DNA from: Edaphochlamys debaryana
Taxonomy: Eukaryota; Chlorophyta; Chlorophyceae; Chlamydomonadales
Reading direction: 5' to 3'
Assembly: GCA_016858145.1 (NCBI GenBank)
Contig: JAEHOE010000119.1
Coordinates: 186,001 to 250,000, forward strand
Length of the DNA stretch: 64,000 nt
Both the position numbers and the translations under genes were made by a program. Below, piece by piece: positions 22,026 to 33,320 of the stretch. Each line of letters begins with the position of its first letter. The stretch's first letter is position 1. Under the pieces are notes generated by a model. It saw only the letters and a program-made list of their open reading frames with translations. It did not search any database and was not told the origin of the DNA.

Positions 22026-24940
22026 TCTGACACGCCGCGTCAGCACTTGAAAGGCAGTCGGACTGCAGACGTGGTCGTGTGCTGAGGATGGAAATGTGGG
22101 GAAAGCAAGTTACACAGTGGCGTTTAGGGCGGGGAGGGCGTACTGGCTGCTACGCGTCCGCAGTCAACTGCTCTAGCTCGCTCTAGCGAGGCCGAGTGAC
22201 ACGGAGACGTCGGGAGGGGTATGGAGTGGTCGCGGTAGGTAGGTAGGTTGTCCATGCGTACGTGTCGAACGGCCTGCTTCAACGCCAAAGTGAGCTAGGT
22301 TTGCCGTGGGGTTGCGGGGGGCTTCGGGGGGTAATGTGGCGACACGCGGCGACGGGAAGCCAAAGGGCCTAGACATGAGTGGATCGGCCGGCTCCTACGC
22401 AAGACGCGATGTCATACTGGCTGGCTGTCATGCTGGCTGAGGCGCGTCCCTTCGAACAAGCCAGATAAGTCAGATGCGAAATACCGGTACGTGGCGGGAT
22501 GTATGGTAACTATGGTAACTCCCGCGCGGTTCTCCCCCGCGCTTCCCTTATCTCTCGCGCACGTCAAGCAAAGTTCGGGTTGCCACCGTACATAACATAC
22601 GACTCATACTTACGGGCTGTCGGAAGAGCGCCTTCAGGCTTGCGACATCCACCGGCGGGATGCACAACAGCTACTCGCGCATACCAGACAGCGGGCTTGC
22701 GGCAGCCGTCATGATAGACCAGCAAAGAGAACTAACGTGATGCCGTTTGGTAAAGCAGTCACCTGCCTGCCGACATCGCGATGCGCAGCTGGGCGCAGCT
22801 GGCCGCGCGGGGCTGGTCAGGGAAGAAAAGTCAGACGTGCTATGTGTACTTTTACTGTTCACTTTATGGTGATTCGGACTGGAGTGCCGGGGAGCGTTGG
22901 TGGGGCCGTCCCCCCGCCCAGGCTGCGGCCTGGGCCTACGGTACGGCACCTGGGCCCTAAGCCTGCTGGACCCCGGGCACGCAGTACCGCGTGGACGCGT
23001 ACGGACGACACTGCTGCGATCCTGAGCGGCCCTCGCTCCTACGTCCCCCGCACATTGGCGCCCTGCTGGGGGCAGCCTTGGGGGCCGCCAGGCCGCCCCC
23101 AGCTTGAACCCTCGCCCCTGAGCTCCTGGTTCCAGCCACCCAGCTGCAGCCGCTGCCGTGCGACCTGTGGCAACGCGAAGGCGGCAGAACCTCGGAGCAG
23201 AGGCATGGGGCCTGCCTGCTTGGGGCCCTGGACCCCTGGTCCTCCACGCCTGACCAGAGGCACGCCCTCCTGCAACACGGGCTGCACATTTGCGAACCGC
23301 CGACCCCCGCCCCCGCTGCCGGCCAGGGGGAAAGGAGACACGGCCGGCCAGGGGCTGCCGCCGGCTCTTCAGATGCTCTTCCTGCATGCCTCCAAGTCAG
23401 CCTGCTAGCGGTCACCCGTCCAGCAGCAGATATGTCAGCATCAGCAAGCCGGTCATCCTAGCATAACCGTGCGCAACAGCATCACCATCCACAACGTTCG
23501 CGCGTTCGCGAACTATGCCCACCCGCCCCCGGCTCTTCACGGCAGGATGCAACCGGCTCGCCCTGCAGGGCTCTAGGCTCCGTATCCAGGGACCTTACTT
23601 CAAGGCCTATGTACTCCACACACCAGTCACCGCATGGTCAGCACGCAGGTATCAGCGGCACGCACGCTCTATAGATACCGGTACATCACGGATCTTGTGC
23701 GGTGCACGCCCGGACGGACGAAGAAAGGCCGTCAGGTGCCTCTCGCCAGGCGCCACTGCCTCTGACCAGCCTGCCTCGCACGCGGCCTCCAGGGCACCAA
23801 CCAAGGATATTTGCTGTACGCTGTACAACAGAACATCACACTGCATGCACACATCAATAAAAGCGGCAGCCTCCTCGGCCTGACGATGCTCTGCCCGCAC
23901 CCAGCCACCACGGCCAGCGACCCACAACGCATCAACTGTACATAACACACATGCATGCACGGAAGCTTAAACACTCGGTCCTGTGAGCCCAGGGTAACGG
24001 TAAGGACACCCCCATGGCCCCGACCGCCCGCATGCATACGAGCACAAGCGATCACAACCTGCTGCTGGAGAAGTGCTGCTGCAACCCACTCACGTGCTCC
24101 GCCGGGCCAAGGCGGGGTGGGCCGGTCATACCCCCGCCCGTCCCCAATGACACCTACCTCCCGGGCACCAGCCCTAGCTATGCTCTATTGGAACCTCGCC
24201 ACCGGGGGCTTCATCGCTCTGCAGCCGGGAGCCAGGCCGGGAGCACCCGCCTTCGTGGCACCCACCCTTCGGGCCATCAGTGCCGCTCTCTTAGTTGCGC
24301 TAGTCTTGCCCCCAGGCCGTCACCAGGCAGGGGCAGCGACGATCGGCCCCACTCTGTCACAGCGGCTCAACACCCCACCCGACCCCACCCCACCACGGCC
24401 CGTGGGCCGAGGGGCTCCCCAGGGGGTCCACTCCGCTGGTGCTGCCCCGCCCTGCTCCCGCGTCCTTCCTCATTCGTTCGGGAGCCCGGCCCTCCCGCCC
24501 GAGGCTGCCGCGGTGCGCACACCCACGCCCCAGGCTGCAGGGCCCGGCCCCGTTGCGGCCCCACCCCCGCCGTCCAGGCGCTGAGGGGCCAGGGCCGGCC
24601 GAGGCGGGGGGATTCGCACCGGCCCTGCCGGAACGCTCCAAGCCCTGGGCGCTGGTCCAAGCTGGATGGTGGGGCCACGCCACTGCACTGCTGCAGTAAG
24701 ACAAGCATCCTCCTCCGGCAGCGCCACCTTAAGGCGCCGCGACGTGTCAGTGCGAGCGCGGCCGCCCGGGCGGCCACCCGTGGAAGCTGCCACCGGGGGG
24801 AGGGGCCGCGGCCCAGACTGCAGCGACTCCCATTCTGGCGCGGTGGGGCCGGGGCCGGTCGAGGCGCACACAAGCTGCAGGCTCTTGACGTTGGAGGGCA
24901 TCCCCAAGGCCTCGACGCAGCTCCGTGCCCCGGGGCCGCG
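22026..24940. other. Intergenic with 3'-flank repeat block of LRR gene B
   Basis: No supported gene. From about 23470 to 24940 the sequence is a block shared with the 3' flanks of paralogues C (about 31905-33320) and D (about 41030-42137). Examples are CAACAGCATCACCATCCACA at 23474 and near 31911, and GGGGCCAGGGCCGGCCGAGG in the B and D copies. Confidence 0.6.
23470..24940 (-). repeat. 3'-flank duplication block, copy 1 (gene B)
   Basis: About 1.4 kb shared with 31905-33320 and, in part, 41030-42137. All three copies lie immediately downstream of an LRR paralogue on the minus strand, so they mark whole-gene duplications that took the 3' flank along. Exact limits need alignment. Confidence 0.7.
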
Positions 24941-27107
24941 TCAAGATTGTCGGACTGTCACCGCCAGCCGTGGGCCAGTCCGCGCCCGCAGGTCCTCGAG
25001 TGCAGCCTCCGTGCCCTGTGGCACCTCCACGCCCGGAGGCCACTCGCAGACCAACTTGGTCAGGCGCGGCAGTGCGGCCAGCACCCACACGGCCTCGACT
25101 AGGAATGTGCAGTGGCGCAGGGCCAAGCGCTGTGGATATGGGAAGGGCGGGGGCCGCACAGCACGAGAGGCAAGGGTAGCGTCAGAGGTCTGAGTCTTCC
25201 AGCATGCCACTCTCCCGGCTCGTTCAGCAGCACGACCCATGCCCGCGGGCAGGCCGCGGCACAAACCCAATCGACTGGACCTTTAACCACAAGCGTTTGA
25301 CGTATACGCATCATGACTGCACCCCGACCACCCACCTCCAGGCCGGGCATGCAGCGGGCGATGGTGGCCAGGTCCGAATCGATGAGGTCGACGCCCATCA
25401 GTATCAGCTTCCGCAGCCCGTTGGCGCCCCATGCGCTCAGCCAGCGGCCGTGGCCCTCGAAGCCGGGGGCGGGCTCCGAGGGCGGCAGCAAGAGACGCCG
25501 CCGGGCGCCACCTACATACCACGGGCCTTCCAGCACTAGCGTGTGCGCCCCCGACAGGAGTGCAGCGGCGCGGCACAGCGCCTCCTCGCCGGCTGGCGAC
25601 AGCCGGCCGTCCGCGTCAGTTGATGGGGGAAGCGCGAGCGCCATTCGCACCATGCCGGGGCCGCTGTCGCCAGGTGCCGGCCACACGGCCACCTCCGTCA
25701 GGCTCGGCGACGGCTCCAGGGCCGCCAGCGCCTCCACGGACTGAGGCTCCGACAGCCGCAGGGCCCGCAGCTGGGGCGGCAGCCCGAAGCGCGTCCCCGC
25801 CTCCGCTTCTGCTGCTGTTACCCCAAAGCGCCCCGCGTGCAGGCGGGTGAGGGACGTGAGGCCAGACAGGGAGGAGGGGGGGGCGATGGCGTTGCCCAGC
25901 CTCAGCTCCTGCAGGCCCCGCAGCGTGGTGAAGCACTGGGCCGGGATTACGTCGCAGCGCTCAAACCTGATTGCCAGGGAGCGCAGGCGTTCGCCCAGCG
26001 GGGCTAGCGCAGCTCCAAAGCTGGCGACCTGCTGAGTGGTGAAGCGCTGACGTGCCGGACGGTGTGCGTTCCGCGACGCAAGCTCGAGGGTGTCGAGCTG
26101 CGTCATGCCCGACAGGCGGCGGAGGGAGGTGGCAGCGCTGTCGAGGCTGAGGTCCAGGTGGAGGCGGAGCGAGCGCAGCTGTGTGGCGGCCCCCAGGGCC
26201 GCCGCCAGCGCTAGGGGCAGGGTGTCGAGGTTGGGACCGAGCTCGAGCCGCCGCAGCGCCGGTAGCAGAGGCGTCGGGGCGGCACCACCCGCGCTGCCCC
26301 CGGCCTGATCCGTGGTGCCGGCACGTGGGGTGCTGCTGGGCCCGAACAGCCGCGCTAGGCTGACAACCGCCACCTGCCGCTCAAGCAACTCGAGGGCTGC
26401 CGGTGCGGTAAGCGCCCGCCAGTCGATTGGGCCGTCCACCCGGCCGTCGACCCCGTCACACGGCACGACCAGCTCCTCCAGGTCCGGGAGGGCTGCCTCC
26501 GCAGCGCGAGCCGCCTCGGGCGTAAGGAGCCGCAGCGACACGGTGAGCTTGGTGATGGGGGGTCGGTGGGGGCTCGGGTTGCGGGAAACGGAGCGGAACA
26601 GCTGCTCCCTGCGGGGAGACGGGGAGAGCACAGAGTCAGGCGTGCAGGCAGTGATGTAGCGCGGTCAAGGACCTTACCGGTAGCCCTCAACCAAGCCCTG
26701 CCGCTTCAACACTCATGCTGCGTGGAGCATCGTGCTCGGAGACAGTGCATGGGCCCCCGACATCCCAGCACTCACGCTGCACGGGGCACCGCCTCCTCCT
26801 CTGACTCCGGCAGCGTCAGCTCCAGCTCCCGGAGGCGACGGCAGGTGCCGCGCGCCAGCATGCCGCACGCCAACCGCAGCTGGGTCGCCATGTCGCCACC
26901 CCGCACACGGAGCACGGTGACAGCCTCCCCGTCCATTGCGTCCCGGGCGCTCTTGCAAACTAGGCGGAAGCTGCGAACGTCGCTGAGGTCATTGACAAGG
27001 TGCCCAAGGACGAAGGGTGCTAGCTCGTTAGTAAACAGCTTGACGAGGCCGGCATAGGCGTTAGGCGCCCCGAGTCCTGGCTGCGCCGCCGCCCATGGCT
27101 GCTCCAT
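24941..27107 (-). CDS. F-box-like/LRR protein, paralogue B
   Basis: Three exons in phase: 27107-26776, 26608-25336 and 25129-24941 (TGA); 597 aa, ATG at 27107. Same plan as paralogue A: F-box-like start (LAPFVLGHLVNDLSDVRSFRLVCKSARDAMD), a shared segment ATQLRLACGMLARGTCRRLRELELTLPESEEEAVP, then the long LRR exon beginning EQLFRSVSRNP and ending DLATIARCMPGLE, and a short LRR cap exon. The long exon differs from A mainly by scattered substitutions. I see no disruption. It faces the 28.3-kb ABCC gene fragment across about 1.2 kb. Confidence 0.82.
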
Positions 27108-28335
27108 AGTGCCACGCCGCGTGATCTCTTCTTAGGGAGTCGCCAGGCAGCCGCGGTCAGGGGCCGAGGATGCGGGTGGGGAGAAGCGTGCCGGTACTGG
27201 ACTGGACCTGGGTGGGGGGCGGAGGGCGGGGTGGGGGGAAGGGTGGGGTGCGGTGTGGAGGCGCGCGTGAGTGTCGCCAGGGCGATTGGATTGTGCAGGT
27301 GTGAGAGCATGCAGCTATGCGTTGCGGTGATCGTTGGCTCGATAATGTTGATGATAATGATGAAGCTCACCCTTGTGAGGTTTGCGACGGCTTGGTGGCA
27401 GGCCCCTGGTCGGCCGCCCAGGTCGCGGGCTCCGCAGAGCCCGAAACCGATGTGCTCACGACACCGTTTACGAGGAGACTGCGCTAGTCGGTGAACGACG
27501 GTACCAGTACTTGTCCGCATGCCAAGGTAAACCTTTCCTTCTACAGGTCCACACCACGATTGACTGAGGGCGTCGGGGCAGGTAAAGAGCTGAAGTCTCG
27601 CCAAGTCTCGTGCGATGGGTCTGCTTCGGTCGTGCCGCGGAGGCCGCTTCCCTGTCAGGGTACGCGCTCGAAGCATAAATCAAAGCTGCTGCAGGGCACG
27701 GTGTCTGCCGGCGAGACGCTGCTGCCGGCGTGCGCATACCCACACGCACCTGACACCTTCCGCCGCCCCGCGCGTCATCACGTTAAGGGGCGCCGTGCAC
27801 GGAGGTCCTGCCTGACACACCATTACAATCCTACGTCTTCTGCTATCAACTTGCACGCGCGCTGCCTAGCTCCATGTCCGCGCGCGTGCCTACACACGAA
27901 TCTCGCCTAATCAACTCGAGCCGCGAGGGGCGGGGGTCCTCGGGGATTCACGGCTCTGCTCACCCGCCTCGTTTACACTGCAAACGCTTGAGGGGGGTTC
28001 GCCATTGCTATCGTATAGCTTTCTTAAGGATGCCTGCAGACGTGTCGCGACACATATTGAGTAGGTACCTGCTTGCTCACGGCACCGCAAGCCATCTGTC
28101 GCCTGTGCCTGTCGACTGTGTTAGGAGAGTATCGATCAAACTTGCATGTTCCACACGGGTGTTTGGGGGCGGGGCAGGGGCCTGTTGAGCCATGTTGCCG
28201 CCCGGGGCCCCCGCCGGCCTCCGCGATCCCCCCAACAGACAGCCCCCCGCCCCCACTGACACAGTGATGGGACCCACACACATACCTCCTGGATGTACAG
28301 TGCTCGCAGCTTTGACGGATTACAGATTGAGCCCG
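27108..28335. other. Intergenic, 5' side of LRR gene B
   Basis: No supported gene. It presumably holds the promoter of gene B (minus). From about 28160 the sequence resembles the region upstream of the intact ABCC start near 47190. Confidence 0.4.
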
Positions 28336-29613
28336 ATGGGGCCTGCAAGAGGCCGCCCGATTGTCCGGGCGGCCATTGACACCCTCCAGGAGCCGCTGCT
28401 GTCGAGCCGGACTCGTGGCAACGGTGATGGAGCAACAGGTGAAGTGTGCGTTGGCTTGTCGGCAGGTTTACTCGCGGCAATCCAACTCGCACTTGGGGTT
28501 CGCTTCGCAGCAAGCCTCTTAATCACCCGCATGACTTCACCTTACGTACAGGCTCAAGACAGCACAACGAGAGGGGCTTTTCGCAGCGGCGCGCAACCCG
28601 CGTTGCACAGCCGGAAGTCGCGCCGTTGACCGCTGGCCACGGCTTCTGGAGCTGTTGCTGGTTTGGATGGATCATGCCGCTGCTGCGCGTAGGCAGCAGC
28701 AGCCCAACGACCCGCTCCGACTGGACCCCAGCCTGCAGCCCGACAGCTGCGCGCGGGAGCTGTGGCTCAACTGGACAAAGGTGCGAGCAGCCTTGGGGGT
28801 GGCGGTGTGTTGAGGCCTTGAGGACGATGTTTCCCAGGAGGAGGGACAGGGACGGGGCGGGCTTGGGGGCACCATAGGGAGGAAGGCCCGGGCGGGCTAG
28901 GGGGCCAGCCCGTCCCTCTGGCCCCATGCCCTCCCCCCCACCCCCGCCCCCCTCCAACCCAGGAGCTGCTCCTCCGCCCCCAGCGGCCCTCGCTGCTGTG
29001 GGCCCTGGCACGCACCTACGGGCGGCCGTACGCCTGGCTGGGGCTGGCCAAGGTGGGGGGGAGGCGCCGCGGGGAGGGGTGGTGAGGGCTGACTCTGGAA
29101 GGGGCCCTAGCCTACCGACCACCTTGGGAGGGCAGACGCCCTAGTCCCATGCCTTCCTTCCTTCTTCGCTTCTGAGGCCCTAGCCTAGTGAAGAACTCTC
29201 AACGTCTCAAGGGCAGGCGCCGTGGCCCCAGGCTTTCCGCCTCTGCAGGGCCGCCTCTGCAGGGCTAACTCCCTTGCTTTCCTCCGCGTCCCCCTTTCCC
29301 CCCACGTGCCCAGCTGTTGAACGACCTGCTGGGCTTCGTGGGGCCCCTGCTGCTCAAGGATCTGGTCGGGTGGTTGGCGGTTGGCCACGCCAACGACCAA
29401 CCACCAACTGCCGCCAGCGCGCCAACGGTCAACTCGCTCGGGTTGACGCCTCCAACCGCCCCCACGCTGCCCGAAGCATTGCGCGAGTGGTTGCGGTGGC
29501 TGGCGGCTGAGTGGGGTCCTGCCAGCCCCCGCTTCGGGCTCGTGTGCGTTGCAGCACTGGCGGCGGCGTCGGTTGCTCGTGCGCTGTTCAACTCCCACTT
29601 CAACTACCAACTG
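28336..29613 (+). pseudogene. Truncated copy of ABCC transporter exons 1-4
   Basis: Near-copies of the first four exons of the intact transporter at 47328-48642, with the same splice sites: 28336-28438 (MGPARGRP..), 28552-28780, 28963-29052 and 29314-29613 ([21 protein letters not shown]). The second exon is 229 bases against 239 in the intact gene. A 10-base deletion just after the coding triplets for RVGSS shifts the frame, so no functional protein can follow. Similarity to the intact locus includes the introns and stops just after 29613. A further fragment resembling part of intact exon 10 lies near 29805-29900. Exons 5-9 and everything later are missing. Confidence 0.88.
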
Positions 29614-29804
29614 GTGAGCGGAGGAGGCGGGGGCGGTCGGGTCTAGAGCGGGGGGTGACTCTTGTGTGTTGGGTTACAAGGGGCCGCGCGGGGTGCAGAG
29701 GGGGTGGGAGGCGGGGCTGGGGTGGCTTGGCGCTTGAGCTTGGGCCTCTGACGCATGAGGGCTGACTAAGGTTCAAGGCGGCATGGTATCCACGGTGGGC
29801 ATAC

Positions 29805-29900
29805 CGCCCAAGTCCGCCGTCAAAGTCTTGGCCTCGGCGGCGGCGGCGGACTCCGCTGACGGCGCCGCCACGGTCCAGTCCCTCGGGCCTGGCGTGCGGG
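29805..29900 (+). pseudogene. Fragment resembling ABCC exon 10 insert
   Basis: The reading PKSAVKVLASAAAADSADGA..VQSLGPG parallels [23 protein letters not shown] in the intact exon at 50975-51750. It probably belongs to the same degenerate copy as 28336-29613, with the intervening exons deleted. Confidence 0.55.
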
Positions 29901-31904
29901 CTTTCCAAGCGGCACGGCGTTTCTCAACGCCATCACTCTCAGGGCCCCTTCTGCCGTGTGCTTGCGGCCCGCCCCGCCCCGGCGACCATCACCTCGGCCA
30001 GTGCTCGCTCCGGGGGGAAAAGGGAGGGTCGTTGCAATGTGGGATGGAGGCTCGCGTGTTCCGCGCTTCCCCCCACGTGGCTTGCCTCGGTTTGTGTGCC
30101 CTCCCTCGTCCACGGCCGCCGAACCACCCCAACCCGTCAACCTCCGCCTTCCCGTCCCCGGGGCGTCACCGTTTGCTGCTCAGGCGCTTGCAGTGGCGGC
30201 AGGGCAGAGGCAGGGTGCGGACTCTCGCGGTCATGTCGCAATCGACCTGTCGACAGCGCTGCGGGGCATGCAGACCCGGCAAGCGGCTTTTGGGGCTAAA
30301 AGGTCACGCCTTGACCGACCTCAGGGGCGCCTGTGCTGAGCGGGCGTGGGGTTGCTACAGAGCTGGGTACAGCATCCGTCACCGCGTTCCGCGGGCGGTT
30401 AGATCCGCAGGTTCCGAGCTTCCGACCTCCCTCGTGCAGTCGTGGGTCCCAGCGGAATCGGAAATCGGGTGAGGTAGTCCTCGATCACGCGCGCTGCGGA
30501 GTTACAGCGCCCTGCCGCCCCTGCGCCGCTACTCCAAGCGAGCCCCTTGCTGAACAGCATCCTGTGCTCTGCCCGCCACCGCACATGTGCCCGGCCCCGT
30601 GCCTAGCGCTCGCCCTCCCGCCCATGCCCTCTGGCTAGCGAGCGGCACTCTCCACCCGAGGACGCCTCCCTCCCATCAACTTGGCCCACGGCCCGTTCAC
30701 GGCTGATGCTCCTGTGTAACAACAACAACAAGAACTAACGACCACTAGACAGTGGACTGACAGCCCCACATCCAACAGCCGCAGAAAGCAAAGTCCAACA
30801 AAGGCGGGGTCGACGGGTTGGACGCAACTCTGACCCCGACAGGGGCCGCCACTTCTGCCCGAAACGGACATCTTGCCTTGCTCTGCCCTAGCACAGACGT
30901 GTCTACAAGCCCCCGCCATACCGTTTGTTTTAACTGTCCCACGCCCTCTCGTTGCGCAGTTGAGCTTGACACCCACCGCGCCTTGACCTCTATCAACCAG
31001 CCCAGCCCCACACAACGTCCACCCAACCAGACTGCCATAGGCGGATCACATCACAATTCCCGCTGGCATGCAGGGCGCACCAACATGCACCCTCGAAAAA
31101 CCCTGCCAGAGGTGCCAGTCGGGCTCGAGCAACCGGGGCGTTGACTCCAGACCCTTCTGCAGCAGCCCAGGGGCTAATCTCATGTCGTTGGACTGCAGCA
31201 GCCAGACCCGATCAGAACTACAAAACCTACAAACACAGCCGGCGTGAGTCATCACAATCCTGAAGTTCATAGCAGAACACCCCAACTCGACAGCATGCGT
31301 GCCCTACAGGAGCCGCTAGAGCCATCTCAACTAGCACAGTGAGGTATGGCGCCACCACCACTCCGTTACATACGCGATGACCCAACCCGCACGCTCCGCA
31401 AGGGCCAGAGTTGAGGTCACGCAAGCGCAAGAGAGGTACCCCGTAGGGCCGAAGTCGAAGCACACCAGCCTCCAGAAACTCCAGCTGCACACCCTTGCGC
31501 CACCGGCGCCGCCAGCCCGTCAAACACCTCCTACCGCTCCCTGCGCAGGCGGCAGCCTAGCACAGTAAGTTATGGCGCCACCACCACTCCGCGTCACCGC
31601 CGCACAGCCTGAGCTTAACCCCCGAACGAACAGCTGGTGCTGGCGGGGGCTGACCTGCACCACCACATTCCACTCGGATCGGCCCCGGCCCTGCCAGCAC
31701 CGCACGAAACCCGCACCTTCCCGCCCGCTGGTGGAGAAGGGTGGAGACAGCCGCCCCCAGCGCCGAGAACTCGCCCTTCTTTCGCTCTTCCACCACCTTG
31801 CCCGACACCTGCTTCAGCACCTGAACGCCGGAGTCCACCAGCGGCATGCAGCCAGCAACAGAATTTCCAGCATCACAATCAAGCCAATCATCCTAGCATC
31901 ACCT

Positions 31905-33320
31905 TGCGCAACAGCATCACCATCCACAACGTTCACGCGTTCGCGAACTATGCCCACCCGCCCTGGCTCTCCACGGCAGGATGCAACCGGCTTGCCCTAC
32001 AGGGCTCTAGGCTCTGTATCTAGGGACCTTACTTTAAGGCCTATGTACTCCACACTCCAGTCACAGCATGATCGGCACGCGTGTATCAGCGGCACGCACG
32101 TTCCATATACAGGTACATCACGGATCTTGTGCGGTGCACACCCAAGCCGGACGAAGGTCACAGGCCGTCAGGTGCCTCTCGCCAGGTGCCACTGCCTCTG
32201 ACCAGCCTGCCTCGCACGCGGCCTCCAAGGCACCAACCAAGAATAAACACTGTACAACAGAACATCACACCGCATGCACACATCAATAGAAGCCGCGGCA
32301 GCCTCCTCGGCCTGACGATGCTCTGCGCGCACCCAGCCACCACGGCCAGCGACCCACAACGCATCAACCGTAGATATCATACATGCACGGAGGCTTAGAT
32401 ACTCCGTCCTGTGACCCCAGAGTAATGCTCAGGACACGCCCTTTGCCCTGACCGCCCCGACCGCCCAAGTACCGTAAACACAAGCACAAGCCCTGAACAA
32501 AAGCGCAGGGGCTGCCCCCTTGCCTGCTGCCGGCAAGTGCCCCCGCAACAGGCTCACATGCCCCGCCGTCGTCGCGCCACACAAGGAGGGCCAATGCGGG
32601 GCGGGCCGGTCATAAGCCCCCGCTCGCCCTCTATGACGCCTCTCGGGCACCAGCCCTAGCAATGCTCTATTGTACTTGCCACCGGGGGCTTCTTCGCTCT
32701 ACCGTTACAGCTAGGAGCCAGGGTCTCGGGGCCCCGCCAAATTGGGACCCACCCTCCTGGACCCACCATCCATGCCGTCTGCTATCTCTCGCTAACCTTG
32801 CCCCCAGGCCCTTACAAGGCAGGGGCAGGGAGGATCGGCCCCGCTCTGTCACAGCGGCTCACCACCCCACCGCGCCCCAGCCCGTGGGCCGAGGGGCTCC
32901 GCGGCTCCTCCCTCCATCGGCGGCTGGCGCTGCCGCGTCCTTCCTCATTCGTTCGGGAGCTCGGCCCTCCCGCCCGAGGGTGCTGCGCTGCCCGGACCCA
33001 GGCCTCAGGCTGCAGGCCCCGCCCGGTTGCGGCCCCGCCCGGTTGCGGCCCCACCCCGTCCAGGCGCTGAGAGGCAAGGGCCGGCCGATTCCGGGACCCT
33101 GCACCGGCCCTGCCGTAAAGCTCCAGGCCCCGGGTCTTGGATGGAGCTGGTGGAACCATGCCGCGACCTGCTCTGATCCAGTGAAGCATTCGCCGCCCCG
33201 ATAGGCCCGCAGCTCCGGTGGCGCCTCCATCAGGCATCGGGCAGCTCCGTTGCTCGGGGCCACCTGGGAGCTGCAGGGCATCCCCAAGGCCGCGACGCAA
33301 CTCCGTGCCCCGGGGCCGCG
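31905..33320 (-). repeat. 3'-flank duplication block, copy 2 (gene C)
   Basis: Second copy of the block downstream of LRR paralogue B. Stretches such as GGTGCCTCTCGCCAGG and the hexamer-rich region before the stop at 33321 recur with small indels. Confidence 0.7.
32705..32709 (-). promoter_or_regulatory. TGTAA polyadenylation motif, LRR gene C
   Basis: TGTAA on the minus strand about 610 bases downstream of the stop at 33321; function inferred from position. Confidence 0.35.

Larger units (their letters stand above)
29901..33320. other. Intergenic with 3'-flank repeat block of LRR gene C
   Basis: No supported gene. It contains a ~35-bp direct repeat (ATGGCGCCACCACCACTCCG core) at 31332-31366 and 31557-31591. 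From about 31905 rightward it carries the second copy of the 3'-flank block described at 23470-24940. Confidence 0.5.

Noticed and set aside
22737..23408. 223-aa plus-strand frame
   Set aside because: No domain, Pro/Arg/Gly-rich, no splice partners; similar frames are open on the opposite strand.
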